DNA of 64,000 nt from Isoetes taiwanensis (GCA_021234155.1 JAJEKV010000005.1:11573234-11637233), one strand, 5' to 3'; positions 9,872-22,160 are shown, counted from the first letter of the stretch. Notes: generated by a model not told the origin, from the letters alone. Made by a program: numbers and translations.

Positions 9872-12010
9872 ATGGAAACTATAACTTATGGTAGACTCGT
9901 ACGATAGACATGTACAGTAGACATGTACGTACCTAGGGTATGTATTTTAGGCATGATGTCAGCATGGGGTTATGCATGAGCATTCATTCTGGTTTGTCGA
10001 GCGTATTATTTTGGACATGTATATTATGACATGGATAATTGTTGACATCTTTCTATTTCATGTCTCATATTGCATCAGTGTTTGTTATATGAGTGTGATA
10101 CGTTGGGTTTATGATTTTTCTTTTGGGTGGTATATTTCTCATCGGTGTTGCAATTGCATTATCACCTATGTGCCTTGTCAATTCTTTTATCACGTTTTTT
10201 CTCATGGAAACGATACCTTGTGGTTGGACTTGCACGGATCTTATGTTATAGGCTTTAGGCATGATATCTGACATAGAGGTTATGTTCATAGTATAGTCTG
10301 TTTTTCTTCTAAGAGTACTCACATTGCTTGAATTAACATCTTTTCATATGGACTCGTTTTTCCCTAGTTCTATGTGATTTGGTATTCTACATTCCTATAT
10401 TTCGAGTTTTAACATGATGCATGTTTTAGAACTTCATAAATTGCATGATTTCTCATGAGAACTATAACTTATAGTAGATGTGTACGTATCCAAGTTATAT
10501 GTATTGCGCATGATGTTTGGAATGGGGTTATGTATAAGTATTCTTATGGTTTGGCAAGCATATTATATCGCGCATGTATATATTATGTTTGACATGGATA
10601 ACTGTTGTCCTTATTCTATTTCATATTTCATTTTGCATCAATATTTTGATATATTTGGTTCATGATGCATTGACATTTGCTACATGTAGTTCCTTTATCT
10701 TGCTTATATTTTTTCTTATGCGGTATGTTTCTTGTCGGTTGTTATGGCGCATTAATACCAATATGCCCGTCATTTCTCTTCTTTTGTTTTTCCTCATGGA
10801 AACTATAACTTCTGATGGATTTGCACATATCAAGTTATAGGCATTAGGCATGGTCTCTTGCATAAGATTATTTTTCGTAGATTGGTCTGCATTTTTCCTC
10901 CAGTGCTTTCGTTGCTTGATCGACCTTTTTCATATGTTTAGCAGCGGTGACGTTGGACTCGTTTTTCCCTAATGGTTTATATGTGTCTCTTATGAGGTTT
11001 GGTTCGTGTTGATGTTCAGCTACCCTAAAACCTATGTGCCTTTAATCCCTTTTTATCTCGTTAATTTTCACTGCCTTAGTCATTTTTCTTCTGTCCATGT
11101 TACCCATCACATACCTAGTTTTAGTTGTCTATTATTGCTCCATTTGTCTCTCATTTGTCTCTATTATTGCTTCACCCGCTTCTGTAGTTCTTGGATACGC
11201 CATCTTTTGTCGTCATGGTATCCTTTTTTCTATTCCTTCTACTTTGATTTGTCCCATGTTGCTCCGCTTGTTCTATGGTTGGTTGATCTTTTTAGTTCTT
11301 TTGACATTGACATATTCAATCTTGCTTTTGAAAGTTTTCAAATCCTTGTGGCTACCTTCTACCTTCTTCACCTTTCCTTTCTGTTAGTTTGAAGCTCTAT
11401 TCTTCTTGTTTCTTTGTTGGGTTTTATTCTTTTAGTCTGATTAGTTTCATGCTTGGCTGTTGTTTCACTTTGTCCTTACTCATGGTCCATTACTCCTCTT
11501 CCAACCTTTTGTTTACTTATTCTATTAGTCGTTGTTAGTCTTGTTTTCACGTTGTTTGGTCCATGTGGTTCATGTTACCCCTTTCATCGCAATCTCATTG
11601 CTCTATCCCTCTGCTTTATTTGTTTCATTTACCATGTGATCTCTGATCCCCTCCATCCCACTCAGTCCTTGAGTCTAGTTGGTCCCTAAGGTTGGCATGC
11701 CTCGTCAGTTTGTTGATTGACCATCGTTTATTCATTTTTGGCTTCTATACTTTGAGTTTGACCAGTGCATATTTTCTAGGACTTCTTTTTCGCTTGATTT
11801 CTTAGGAGAACTATAATGTACTGTAGTATGTCTTTTGTTGTTGTTACGTCTGCATTATTATCAATGTGCCCTGTCAATTCTTTTATCGCTTGATTTTTTC
11901 TCATGGAAAATATAACTTATGGTAGACTTACACGTGTCTGAGTATAGGCATGGAGGTTATGCATGAGCATTCTTTATAGCAATGAGCATTCTATATCGAT
12001 CATATATTAA
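9872..12010. repeat. Dispersed internal repeats in element 1a
   Basis: Variants of ATGGAAACTATAACTTATGG followed by GTAGAC occur at about 9872, 10203, 10456, 10795 and 11901. Each is followed by a pyrimidine/purine text containing GTTATGCATGAGCATTC-like phrases. Spacing is 250-340 bases among the first four. They are old, diverged copies of one internal module. Confidence 0.65.
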
Positions 12011-14087
12011 GATATTTTCTTTAAGTGTAATTTTTTATCTCATTCTACACCAGTGTTCGTTAATTGTGGGGGATCTGTTTAGTTCATGATGCATGGATAT
12101 TTGTTTCATGTGATTGGTTTATCTTATTTTTTATGGGTCTCTGGTGTGATATGGTTCTGGTTGGTATATATAACGATTACCTTAAAATCAATGTGTTCCC
12201 ATCATTTTCTTATCTCAGTTAATATTCTACTATCCTATCCATTGTCTTCTCTTTGGGTCGTTGGTCATGTCCTTTAGTTCCAGTTGTCCTTCATTGCTCC
12301 ATTGTTCTGTAGTTCGTGTGTCTTTTTAGTATTTGCCCTGGTTTCATACTTGTTCCATTGTCCCGTTTCTTCCTATGGTTTCTTGTAGTCCTACTTGTAC
12401 TCCATTTGCTTCATTAGTTCTTGCTTTTGCCAATTTTGTTCATCTAAATTGACACTTATGTCCCCTGTTTTTATGGGATCCTTCTTTTTCCTCTCTATTG
12501 CAGCTTATTCATGTGTTCAATTGTCGAATTTGTTCCTCTCGCCCTTCTAGTTCTGGCGTTTTTTCTATTGCCTTTATCCAATTTCCTCTTTTTGCTCCGC
12601 CTGTTCCATAGTTAGTGGTCTCTTTAGTTTATTGATGCTTTCCACCTTGTTTTTTGCAGCGTCATTGCTTCAGGGCCTGATCACCAATGTGCCGCTTCAT
12701 TTCTTCGATCTCGATGTTCCACTGTCATTATTCATTTTTCATAGTGTCTGCCCTGATATTTGTTCTTGTTTCGGTCATCCTGTTTCTTCCTATGAACTCC
12801 TGCACTCTTGCTTGTGCTCCATTGCTTCTGTAGTTCTTGTTATATTTTTTCTTACTCACTTCCCCCTTATTCCTCCAAGCTGATCATCAGACACTTCCCT
12901 TTCCTGAGTTTTTTCTATCATAGTCTTTCATTGCCCAAATTGTCCCTCTCTCCATTCTATGTCTAGCGGCCGTATTCTATTGTCTTTAATCATAGTTGTA
13001 TCCACTTGTTCTGCTTGTTCCATGGTTGGTTGGATTCATTTATTTTGAGTTTATTCTTTTAGTCTCATTATTGTTTAGCTTTGTTATTTTAATTTTTCTT
13101 GCTCATAATTTCCGTTGCTCATCTTCGTGACCTTCAATTTTACTTGTTATATTGGTCTTGCGAGATAGACATTCATGCTTTCTTATCTTTGTAGATTTCT
13201 TTATAAAGGTTGCTCGATTCATTAGAGTCTGTTTGTTTTCTTGTTGGCATCATTTTCCATTTTACTGTTGGTTCCCTGTACCCCACATGGTTCTTGTGTC
13301 TTGTTAGTCCCTAGTATTCCCTTGTCTCACCAGTTCTATTCATCTTTTATCCCTTATGGCTCCATGTTTTGTTTCTTGTAGTTCTCATCATGCTTTCAGT
13401 TGTGTTCAGGCTATGGGGATGTCACCTTGTGTCCCTTGTCCTTTGCTGGTGCATTGCTTTTTTAACTTATCATCATTAGTTCCTTCTTGAAATATCAATC
13501 AATGTCTTTACCATAGTATTCGGGCCTTCTATTGTTTAGCCTATGTTTGGCACTAGGTTTTTTCCTTTATCTGCATGGTTCTTACCTTCTTCACTCCATT
13601 GCTCATCTTTTGTTGTTTTGGTTGATTCCTCATTTTACGTAGTCCCGTGATCCATTTCATTGCATTCGTTTTGGTTGCTCCATTTTGCCTTTGTTTGTGT
13701 TGGTTCATTGGGCCTCATCTTTGCTTTTCTTCATTTTTCATGGTTAGCGTCCATTGCTTGTTTGGTGGTCCTTACTATACCTCCTTGTTGTCAATTGCCT
13801 CATAAGCCTCTAATGGCCCTTTTTTTTCAATTCTTTGTTAGTTACCCTCGTTGTCTTCTCCTTCTTGCCTTTTTCAAATTAACTGTAGTTACCACCGTTG
13901 TCTTCTCCTTCTTGCCTTAATTGCCTTGTTGTTCTGTTGCTCCTTTGCTCCACAACATCTGCATTATTCTTTATCCATTTATCCCGGTTCTAGGGTAGTC
14001 TGCATATTTCAATGGATTTTCAGTGATCTTACTTGTTTTTGCTTGCAGTCTCGATCTGTGATTGGAGGAGGTAGGTTCCTCTTTGTG
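12011..14087. other. T-rich interior of element 1a, no gene
   Basis: Strongly T-rich on the plus strand with short open frames that translate to hydrophobic, low-complexity peptides. No domain or repeat that I can support beyond the general composition bias of the element. Confidence 0.5.
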
Positions 14088-14128
14088 TCGGATGTTATTG
14101 CTTTGCAAAGGACCTTTCCCTAGAATGC

Positions 14129-15594
14129 CATGGTTCTCTTCTTATATAGAAGAGAACCATCATTCTGGGGAAAGGGACGCTTGTTTTAGCGTCACGCCAT
14201 TTTGAGCGTCAGATCTATCTATAGCCTGAGCCTTCTATGGCGCAGGCTTTCTTTGGCTCTGTCTACTATATATCCATATTGCCTGCTAGCATTCCTCATC
14301 GGCATTTTCTCTGAGCTGAATTCTGTTGGTTCTAGAGTTTCCCTCCCTCCCTCCTCTGAGTCTAGTCACCTGGTGTCGGCTCGTCTTAACATCTGTTAAT
14401 TTCTTCTTGTTCTACCTAGTGAGGGCTGTATCGACTCTTCTCTTCTATGTCTTTGTGGCTGGTGGCCTCTACAATTTACCAGCGTAGCACTTGGCTTAAA
14501 CCACGGAGCACCTAGAGGCGGACCCCCTTGGTCGGGCCCTAGACTATTTCTATCTTACTCTCTCTTTCTCGGCGTAGCTCTGTGGCTTCCGAGTATTCTC
14601 ATTTGTTGTGCCATTATCTTTGGTAATCCTTTTTCTATCATGCTCATGTATTTTTTGATTTGGTTGGCGTTCTGATGCTTGTCCGAGAGGACGTCTATCC
14701 CCTTGTCTTAAACTTCCATGTGGTCTGTTTGTTTATAGCTGGCGCGCAATGGGTCATTTTTTCAATTTTTTGATATTGTGCTATTATGCTTGGTTGCTTG
14801 TGTTGACTATTAACTATTTGTTTACCATCGGGTTGATTCTCAGTTGGCTATTGATTGTGCTTTTGCTCTCTCTCTCCGATTGTAGCACTTATAAACCGGG
14901 TAGGCTCAAAGGATTCTTCTATTGGATGTGCCTATTTTCTCTTTAAAGCGTAGCTTTGTGGCTTCAAAGGAGGGCGAGGGGAAGACCCCAGATCGGGCCT
15001 AGTATATCTATATATTTTCTCTCTTGGCATAACAATGTCGCTTCCAAAGATTCTTTATAATTTCTCTATTCTGCTATTTTTTCTCATCAGATTCTTGTGG
15101 GTTGCTTGCCTTTCGAGCATGATGCATGCTTGACCATAGGGCTCCTAACCTTTTCACATCAACCATCTGTGTGATTGTGTTTTGCAGTTCGGCGCGATCC
15201 TCTTTCTTGACACTGAGATGATAGCCGATTTTCAGCAGTTCCGAGGTAGTTGCAGTTGCAGTTTCACTTCTACCCTTCTTGTTGCGATGGGGGTTGGGAG
15301 TCGATATTTGAGTGTTGTGGGCCGAGGATGCAGCTTTGGTCTGGTCAATTTTGACTTGGACGAGCTTTGGATGTGGTTTTAGGTTCGGGAACTTTGTGGA
15401 TCGTGGGCCCAGTTATATGTTTTAAACTAGTTATATGGCTGCAGTCATTGTTGGATTTTTTCACTTATATTCACTCATGTTGGGGCCTCATTGTGGGTAC
15501 CCCTATGGGTCATTGTATTTTTTCTCATTCAGCTCAATGGAACTCCACTTCACTTATCGGATGTTATTGCTTTGCAAAGGACTTTTCCCTAGAA
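14129..15594 (-). mobile_element. Hairpin-ended element 1b, tandem with 1a
   Basis: The unit has the same ends as element 1a: the 5' edge at 15594 reads TTCTAGGGAAAAG on the minus strand, and the other edge carries the same 13-bp hairpin (14130-14160), the inverted copy of the 5' end at 14163-14175 and the same roughly 210-base terminal block. The interior (about 1.2 kb) is unrelated to that of 1a, apart from T-richness. It contains two diverged copies of a GCGTAGC-TGTGGCTT-type module near 14560 and 14950. Shared ends with different interiors are typical of non-autonomous families mobilised in trans. Confidence 0.6.
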
Positions 15595-15597
15595 TGC

Positions 15598-16115
15598 TCA
15601 ACACTTGACCATGGCAAGCAAATAGATATGTTAATATTGGATTATGAATTTTTTTGGATCTGATGCTATAATCCAAAGTGCCCTTATTGATATGTATGCA
15701 AAGTGTGAGAGTTGATGCACACAAAGTGTTTAGTTAAATGTCGGAAATGAAATGCAATTTCTTGCTCTGCTATCATCGCAGCCTTACACATTTTTAACAG
15801 ATGCAAATAGAGGATATCGCCCAAATGTGATAACATTTTGCGATATTTTGTCTACATGTTTGGTAAATAATGGTTATAACATTTTTCCTTCACCAGTAGT
15901 AGACCATGGCATTGCATTTCCAATAGAACACTATATTTGCATTCTTGATTTCCTTGGACATACAAAGGCACTTGAAGAATCGGTAACTTTGATTGAAAAC
16001 ATGCCCTTTGTACCATTTTGAAGAACTATTTTGACTAGGTGCTTCACTTTCATTTTAAATTTTGACCAGGTGCCTCATTTTTTAAAGACATCCCGGTGAA
16101 TGCGACCGATTAGCT
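15598..16115 (+). pseudogene. PPR protein pseudogene, 3' part with E-motif remnant
   Basis: Directly after the hairpin-element pair the plus strand reads CSTLDHGKQID, then SDAIIQSALIDMYAKCES (frameshifted), GYRPNVITFCDILSTC at about 15800, IEHYICILDFLGH at about 15930 and LIENMPFVPF at about 16000, followed by traces of the E motif (RTILT). This is the normal order of the C-terminal end of a PLS-E PPR protein and continues the 5' part at 7225-8164. The last codon before the insertion and the first after it are in phase when the insertion is ignored. Several stops mark it as dead; no DYW deaminase domain is visible. Confidence 0.85.
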
Positions 16116-16477
16116 TACAAGTTTTTGAGTCACGCTTTTGTGAACATGCATCTTGCCATATTATGAATCATTCTGATGCATCTGCTTCAAAATCTTGTTC
16201 ATATAAGTTCCAATCCATCATAAAGCTCCTAAAATCCTCCCAAAAAGTTTGTAGATTTGTCCTAATTCGCTGAGCACATTATCGACTAGTTAGTTTATCG
16301 GTAGCTCATTGAGCCTCCCTTGTCTGTGCTTTGCACACATGCTCGTACCCATCTTTGTGTCTGTATTCACATGACAACTCGCCTATGCTTCCTTGCTCAC
16401 ATGCCATTTTGCAATTTGACGTTGAACTAACTTTGCATTTGGTCATTCTCTATTTTGTTATCTTTCATTTTGTTAGA
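16116..16477. other. No gene seen
   Basis: AT-rich sequence after the PPR remnant. I see no further PPR or DYW motif and no repeat I can name. Confidence 0.4.
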
Positions 16478-16560
16478 GTTTTTTTTTTTTTTGAAGGACA
16501 AAAGTTTTATTATTCAAAAGCAAAGTACATGAAAACAAAATTCGTCTTGTAGTACAAGCA
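16478..16560 (-). mobile_element. LINE 3' tail fragment
   Basis: On the minus strand GAATAATAAAACTTTTGTCC is followed by TTC and an A-run (a T-run on the plus strand at about 16478-16492), the usual end of a plant L1-type LINE 3' UTR with its poly(A). Only the extreme 3' end can be recognised, consistent with a 5'-truncated insertion. Confidence 0.6.
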
Positions 16561-17034
16561 GAAATGAATTGTCTTCGTCTTTGTTTTTTTATTGAGGTTG
16601 TTGCTGTTAGATCGATGTACGCTTGCAGATGCTTTGGTTATCGCCTTTAAGTTGTGATAGCTTCTTAACTATTTTTTTAAACCCTCTGGATGGTCAACTG
16701 AGCTTGACATTCTTTCTTATTTTTATTTGATTCGTTTATTGTATTCGAATTAGGTCTTCAGCCAGTTGTTGTCAATTTTGCCAGGTTCTTGTTTCAATTT
16801 TCTAATATGCTCATCCGATTATGGGCGGGAATTGTGTATTTTATTCGAAGTATTTGTGGATATACTGCTATGGAATTTTCTTTGACAGATTCAAGGTGAA
16901 GGTTGTGGAGTAAGGCAAAGGTGTCAATGTTATCGATAAGCATGGACACACAAATAAGATAAGTTTATTTCAATCCAACAACACGGGTTGCCATACGGCA
17001 TTAGGACATAGCATAAAAAAATAGAATAGAATAG

Positions 17035-18009
17035 ATTTTTTAACGTCCACGGAGACCAATAGGTCATGGGACCCATACAATGGGCTAGTACAATCATTAC
17101 TACTAGGATTAAAAAACCCCTGCCTCGAAAGGTTTTCAAGGGAAAAACCTTTGCAGTAATGATGATACTAGACAAGCGGAGATAATGACTACTGAGGGCT
17201 CAGTAATTGCAGATGTTTATCTAGAACCTCAACTATGTATAATGCCAAGTCATGCACAGATGGTGCTCTGAGAAGTTGTGGAAGCGTGGAATGGAATGCT
17301 AAGGTCAAAAAACGATTCCGGACTATCTCAAAAGCAGGGCAACTCAGAAGAGTATGGCTTTCATCTTCAATAACCTATAGCGGCAGCAGGCACATAGTCT
17401 AAACTTCTCCGCGGCAATTCGCGGCCGCTCCCATCTACTGTCTCAATCCGTAGCTTTGTGGGACCCCATGCGAATTGATGCAATAGCTACAAGCTTGTTC
17501 TGGACAATGAAGCAAGCAAAAAGCTTGGGGCCACGGTGCCAAGGTGGGATTATGTGTGCATGATAATGACCGGGTTTCACTTGGGCCAAAGTAAGCTGCG
17601 TCCCATATCTTTTGAGAAAAGCGACCATTGAGATATTGTTGCAAAAGCTTCGGGATCGAACTAGCAAGCATCGGCCGATTTTCTGGTTTTGCCGCCCATA
17701 GCGGGCAAACCATGTAGTGCAATGCTCTTTCCAACATCGTTTCAAGCGAGGAGGATTCACCATGGCAAGTGCAAGAACATGATACCTAACATCATCCATG
17801 TGGTGCACCTTGCGGATATAGTGGAGATGGCGCTTCATGGCGAGAATGTTGAAGAGGCCAAAAACACATCTCTTGTAAAAGAATAGCATAGGGCACCGTT
17901 GTTTTAACTCGAGGTTTGTAAGTGAAAAAGACTTTTGCACCAGCTCAAGCTCTCCCAAACATCTGACGGGGTATATAAACAACATAGGAATTGTATTGAA
18001 TTGACACAC
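17035..18009 (-). mobile_element. LINE family-1, 3' fragment (copy A)
   Basis: The minus strand carries a decayed C-terminal region of a LINE ORF2. A basic RLCACC motif near 17400 is followed in another frame by CPAFEIVRNRFLTLAFHS and LALYIVEVLDKHLQL, ending in a stop near 17200. This is the zinc-binding reverse-transcriptase tail (Cys-Cys...His-Cys-Pro) of the family also seen at 25 and 54 kb. The 3' UTR at 17041-17100 shares the phrase GGTCTCCGTGGACGTTAA with the 54-kb copy. No reverse transcriptase core is present, so the copy is strongly 5'-truncated. Confidence 0.7.
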
Positions 18010-18269
18010 ATAATAAGAGGAAAAAGCGAGGGAGGGAGAGCAACAATCTAAGAGAAAAATAAAAGGAGTATCCTATGTATGTTCACTAGGCGTATCAACC
18101 CTTTGAAATGCTTCATGTTCTTCCAAAAGACTACCATATATGGGTGGTCTTCTGGCCATGAAACTTGGTCTCCAGAGTAATATCGACATTTTGCGTCCAT
18201 TGGAAGAGCCAAATCATGGTTCCGGAGAGGAGAAGTTGCTCGTCCATTGGGGTCAAGCATTGTCCGTAG

Positions 18270-18625
18270 GGTCGAACATGCCCTAGGTCGCAAAACATGC
18301 CACCTAAGCTCAAACATGTCACGTGGCTCAAACATGCCACCTAGGCTCAAACATGACACGTGTTCCAAACATGCCGCCTAGGCTCAAACATGCCACATAG
18401 GTTCAAACATACCACCCAGGCTAAAAACATGACACGTGGCTCAAACATGCCACCTAAGCTCAAACATGACACGTGGAACAAACATGCCACCTAGGCTCGG
18501 GCATTGCTCCTAGGGTCGAAGATGCTATAGGTTGCAAAAACATGCCACCTAGGCTCAAACATGACACGTGGGCCAAACATGCCACCCAGGCTCAAGCATG
18601 ATACGTGGCTCAAACATGTTCAGAA
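18270..18625. repeat. Satellite array rich in CACGTG boxes
   Basis: A degenerate array of about 18-base half units (36-base full unit) alternates CATGCCACCTAGGCTCAAA with CATGACACGTGGCTCAAA. Perfect CACGTG palindromes lie at 18320-18325, 18357-18362, 18433-18438, 18470-18475 and 18565-18570. CACGTG is the core of plant G-box/ABRE sites; whether the array binds anything is unknown. Confidence 0.9.
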
Positions 18626-18639
18626 AGATGCGGGGCTAT

Positions 18640-21600
18640 TTCCTTGTGCACAACACTATATATCCCAATGAATTTTTTTTCTCTTGTCTGCATAGCCACG
18701 TTGCATCCTTGTCAAAATTCCACCTTTTTTCGATGCATGTTTTTTCAACTATCCATTTTTTTTGCATTTATACTTCATAAATGTAACTAATACATAGCAC
18801 AAAACTAAATTTTGGTTTTTTGTCAGCTGGCTTCCTAAGTCGTACCCAACATATAGGGCACAACATGCTAGCACGTTCAACATCTTGCAGATCTATTTGA
18901 CAATCATGTGCTACTGGTCGATTGCAACCGTCTCCCTTATGTGGGTTGATGCTAAATTCAGAATGGAAAACTCTCTATAAGCAGTTGGATATACCCCTCA
19001 TTGCAGAATTCAAAGCCGTGTCTCAATAGGCATTTGAACTTCCTGATGTTACAGAAGTCAGTCCTTATGTTTCTCTTGGGGCACCACGCTGATGTCAATA
19101 TTTTACCTTAGATTGGTGATTCCAATTCTAGATAGCGGCTATATCTATACATGTAAATTAGACTCATGCTCATATCAGCACAGATCCCCATTGGGATCCT
19201 AGATTTGTGAGATGCCATGTTAGTAGGAAGGAGAAGCATTGGACAATATATGCAAAATTGGATTTACATTCCAAATGAACGTGGCCGGAAAAATCTTGCT
19301 TAGGCACGGTAGGGATTAACCAAGTTTGTTGAAATTGTTGCCGCTTCTCCAGATCCTTTTGTACATTGTAGGCTAGGTTCTGCGCTATTCTTTATACTTT
19401 CTTCAGAGTTGCATAGATCGTAAGTGCGCCATCAGGTATTGCAATCCCAATGCCAGTGTTGATGTCTTTTTTTTTAGTTTCATCCATATCCTAATGCTTC
19501 CCCCTTCTTAAAGCGCCTACTTGATTCTTGGGAGACATTAGGATTCGGTTGGGTAAATAGGAACTAGATTGTGAAGGCCATTACCTGATTTTCGTTGTTG
19601 CGGTCATCTTGAGTATGTCATGATTCTCATTGGCTACAAGTTGGACTCACAAGAAGAGTTCATCAAACTATTCAGCCGAGCATCTAAAGATATTATTCGT
19701 GCAGTAGTCTATCTGGTGGTGGAGTGTTGCACTCTGTGCAACATTTGAGCAGAAGTCTTTTTTTAATCTAATATGTTGTTTGTCTTTTGCAGGTTAAATT
19801 ACTTCCTAGAAATAAGTAGGAGCAGATTTTGCAAGAAGTCCTGGTGGGTTGGACCACCTCTTGGTGTGTTTATGAACACACCTAGGCCATGAAGGAGCTG
19901 TCATGGCGCAGAAATGTTACAACAATCACAGGATAATGCTGAGCCAATTTCAAGTAGTTTTGAGATAGGGAGAAAAATTATTGCCAAACAGTGGCAAAAT
20001 TTGAGGTAATCAACATGTTAGTAGCGCAGTAAGAAGTAGGTGACATATTTGTAGCTCAGTAAGAAGTAGGCAAACTGAGAAGGTTTATGCTGCTAGATTA
20101 TTTGTTCGTTCATCTAGACTCGTGAAACAGACCATTTTAGACAATTGTTTGTTCAGATCTAGAGGAGAAAAGTTCATGTTATTCTTGTCAGATGGGATCA
20201 TTGTTGGTGCATGTGCAGTTGATCACAAATGAGAAAAGTTCCCTTGCAAGTTAACAGACACATTCAGTTAAGCAAAGGAACAATCATAATCCATTGAGAT
20301 GATTATCTTTACAGGGACCAATTGCATTAGCTGAATAAGGAGATGAAGACGAAGAGAAGATACTCATATTGCTTACATTACTGCTACAGAGCACTTGGAG
20401 CACTTGGATCGTATAAAGTTTTTGAGCTAGACATGGGTACGAAGTCTCAAAGAACTTGAAGTTTCAAAAGGGAATAATTATTTTTCCATGGTACCATGGT
20501 TTCGATGGGGCATAAAATATTGATAGAATAAGATATGAAATCATCGAAGTCATTGAAGTCACGGCAATATCCCATATCTACAGTAAAAAGTCTGACTTAT
20601 GGGTTTCGCGCCTGAAGAAGATTGAATTAGAAATATTTTGGATCTCCCTAGCCCAGAATCTGAGAAAGAGGTCTTGGGACCGAATGAGAAGGTTAATTGA
20701 GAGTATTAGGAAGCGAGAGGCGAGAAGATGGTGGTTCCCAATGACTTGGCCGAGTTTCTTTTAGCTATTGGTGAACTCGATTTGAATAAAAATATGAAGG
20801 AGAACATTTATTAGAAATTCGTGAAGATTTGGAATGTTTGAACATTAAGAGATTGAGAACATTTGACGTTTTTGAAAACCAATAGATAATTTTGTTTGGG
20901 CAATACAAATAGGGAGTTTGTGATGAAATGGATGCTTAGATTTTTGAGAAATGATGTGAACTTCATAGTTATGCAAATAGTTTGTTTGGAAAATTGAATG
21001 TGAATGCAAATTGATTTTGCTAGAGAGAACGTATCCTGTGAGCTTGTTGTTGGCTTAAAATATTTGCAAGAGCTAACTCGTTTGTGTTGGAGTACCAGAC
21101 TGCATACACCTCAGCTTAATACTTGAAAAGAGCAGAATTCGAGCTAACTTGTTTGTGATGGAGTACCAGTCTGCATACACCTCAGCTTAATACTTGAAAA
21201 GAATTCAATCAAAGGGCCATTTGCTAGTCACGGGTGTTGCCTTTGTGGTTCCACCGAGTGCAACATGGAGTAGCCTTGGGAGAAATAAATTTATCTTCCA
21301 ATCTCAAACTGAAGATGAATTCTCAATTGGGTGTATTTAAGCATGAGTTGAGGGGACGAGGAGTAGACTGGCTGATCTACATGCTAGTAAGTGATCATTG
21401 TACATACGAAAAGTTTGTGAAGGAAAATGGGTTCAAATTGAACTATTAAAAGAAAAGATTGTCTGAGTGCCATTGTTAGAGCTAGGTCAATTCTAGATAA
21501 TGCTTGGCAAGGCCGTCAACTATTTGGAATAGGCCGTCAACTAGGAATAGATCAACAAGGAATAGAGTTCCTTACTTTGTTGTTGTGAGTAACCAACAGC

Positions 21601-22160
21601 GGAGTTGCCGTGATTGTTCTTGGAGGACCAAAGGAAATATATGCAAGCATCAAGTGAAGGTGCTCTAAATGATGACTAATTCATGAGAGGAAGATACATT
21701 GGCAACATGTTGCACTATGGTAGGAACAAGGAAAGGTCATCGAGCAAACTTGAGCTTCCTTGATGTTGATGTAAATGCGAATGGTGATGAAGGCCACATT
21801 GGTGATGTTGGGAGTGGTAATGCAATGGACATTGTTATTGTTAAAGGGGACATCATATCGGGGAGAACATATCGGGGAGAACCTATGCTTAAAATGAGAA
21901 TGAGTTGTTGTCAAGTGTAGATGAATCCGTGAATCATGTGAAATTAGCCATCCAGGAATGTCCTAGTGTTTAGCAGCCGATCTTTACTGGTTTGTAAAAC
22001 GACCGATCAAAGAGAGGCGGCCCAAGCCAAATCGGCATCTTAGCTGGAGTTTAATCCTTCGGTTGCATCAATATAGTAGTTTGCCTCTTTGGAGCAACGT
22101 GCACGATTTCTGAAGGAAACTTTGTAGTTACGCGATCCTTAACAGAAGCATCTCAAAAGA
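18640..22160. other. Long stretch without recognisable gene
   Basis: I find no domain I can name on either strand; the longest readable peptides are under 75 codons. The only clear internal structure is the duplication at 21070-21201. The region could be a decayed element or host intergenic DNA. Confidence 0.4.
21070..21201. repeat. Tandem duplication, 61-base unit
   Basis: Two 61-base copies beginning GAGCTAACT and ending AATACTTGAAAAG (21070-21130 and 21141-21201) are separated by 10 bases and differ at about three positions. Confidence 0.9.

Larger units (their letters stand above)
8165..14125 (-). mobile_element. Hairpin-ended element 1a (Helentron-like, non-autonomous)
   Basis: Read on the minus strand, the unit starts at 14125 with TTCTAGGGAAAGG. 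It ends near 8165 with an inverted copy (CCTTTCCCCAGAA, 8199-8211) immediately followed by a perfect 13-bp hairpin. Its last about 210 bases (8165-8376) and first 38 bases (14088-14125) are shared with the tandem neighbour 1b at 14129-15594. The 5.5-kb body is A/C-rich on this strand, has only short chance ORFs and contains degenerate internal repeats. I see no Rep, helicase or transposase. Helentrons (non-canonical Helitrons) are known for subterminal inverted repeats plus a 3' hairpin, tandem copies and no obvious target duplication. That assignment is inference. Confidence 0.6.

Noticed and set aside
8165-14341. The 210-base direct repeats at 8165 and 14129 as LTRs of a retrotransposon
   Set aside because: They are shared ends of two separate units. 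A second shared end (38 bases) occurs before each unit boundary, there is no primer site or polypurine tract, and no gag-pol is present.
9972-14399. Hydrophobic short proteins in the T-rich region
   Set aside because: T-rich DNA gives Phe/Leu/Ser/Tyr-rich frames by chance. None has a domain, and frames are not kept between internal repeats.
17435-18009. A distinct host gene of about 190 codons
   Set aside because: It lies in the position of the LINE C-terminal region, with the LINE zinc motif and 3' UTR directly after it.
18270-18625. CRISPR-like array
   Set aside because: Units are contiguous and degenerate with no unique spacers, and the context is eukaryotic.
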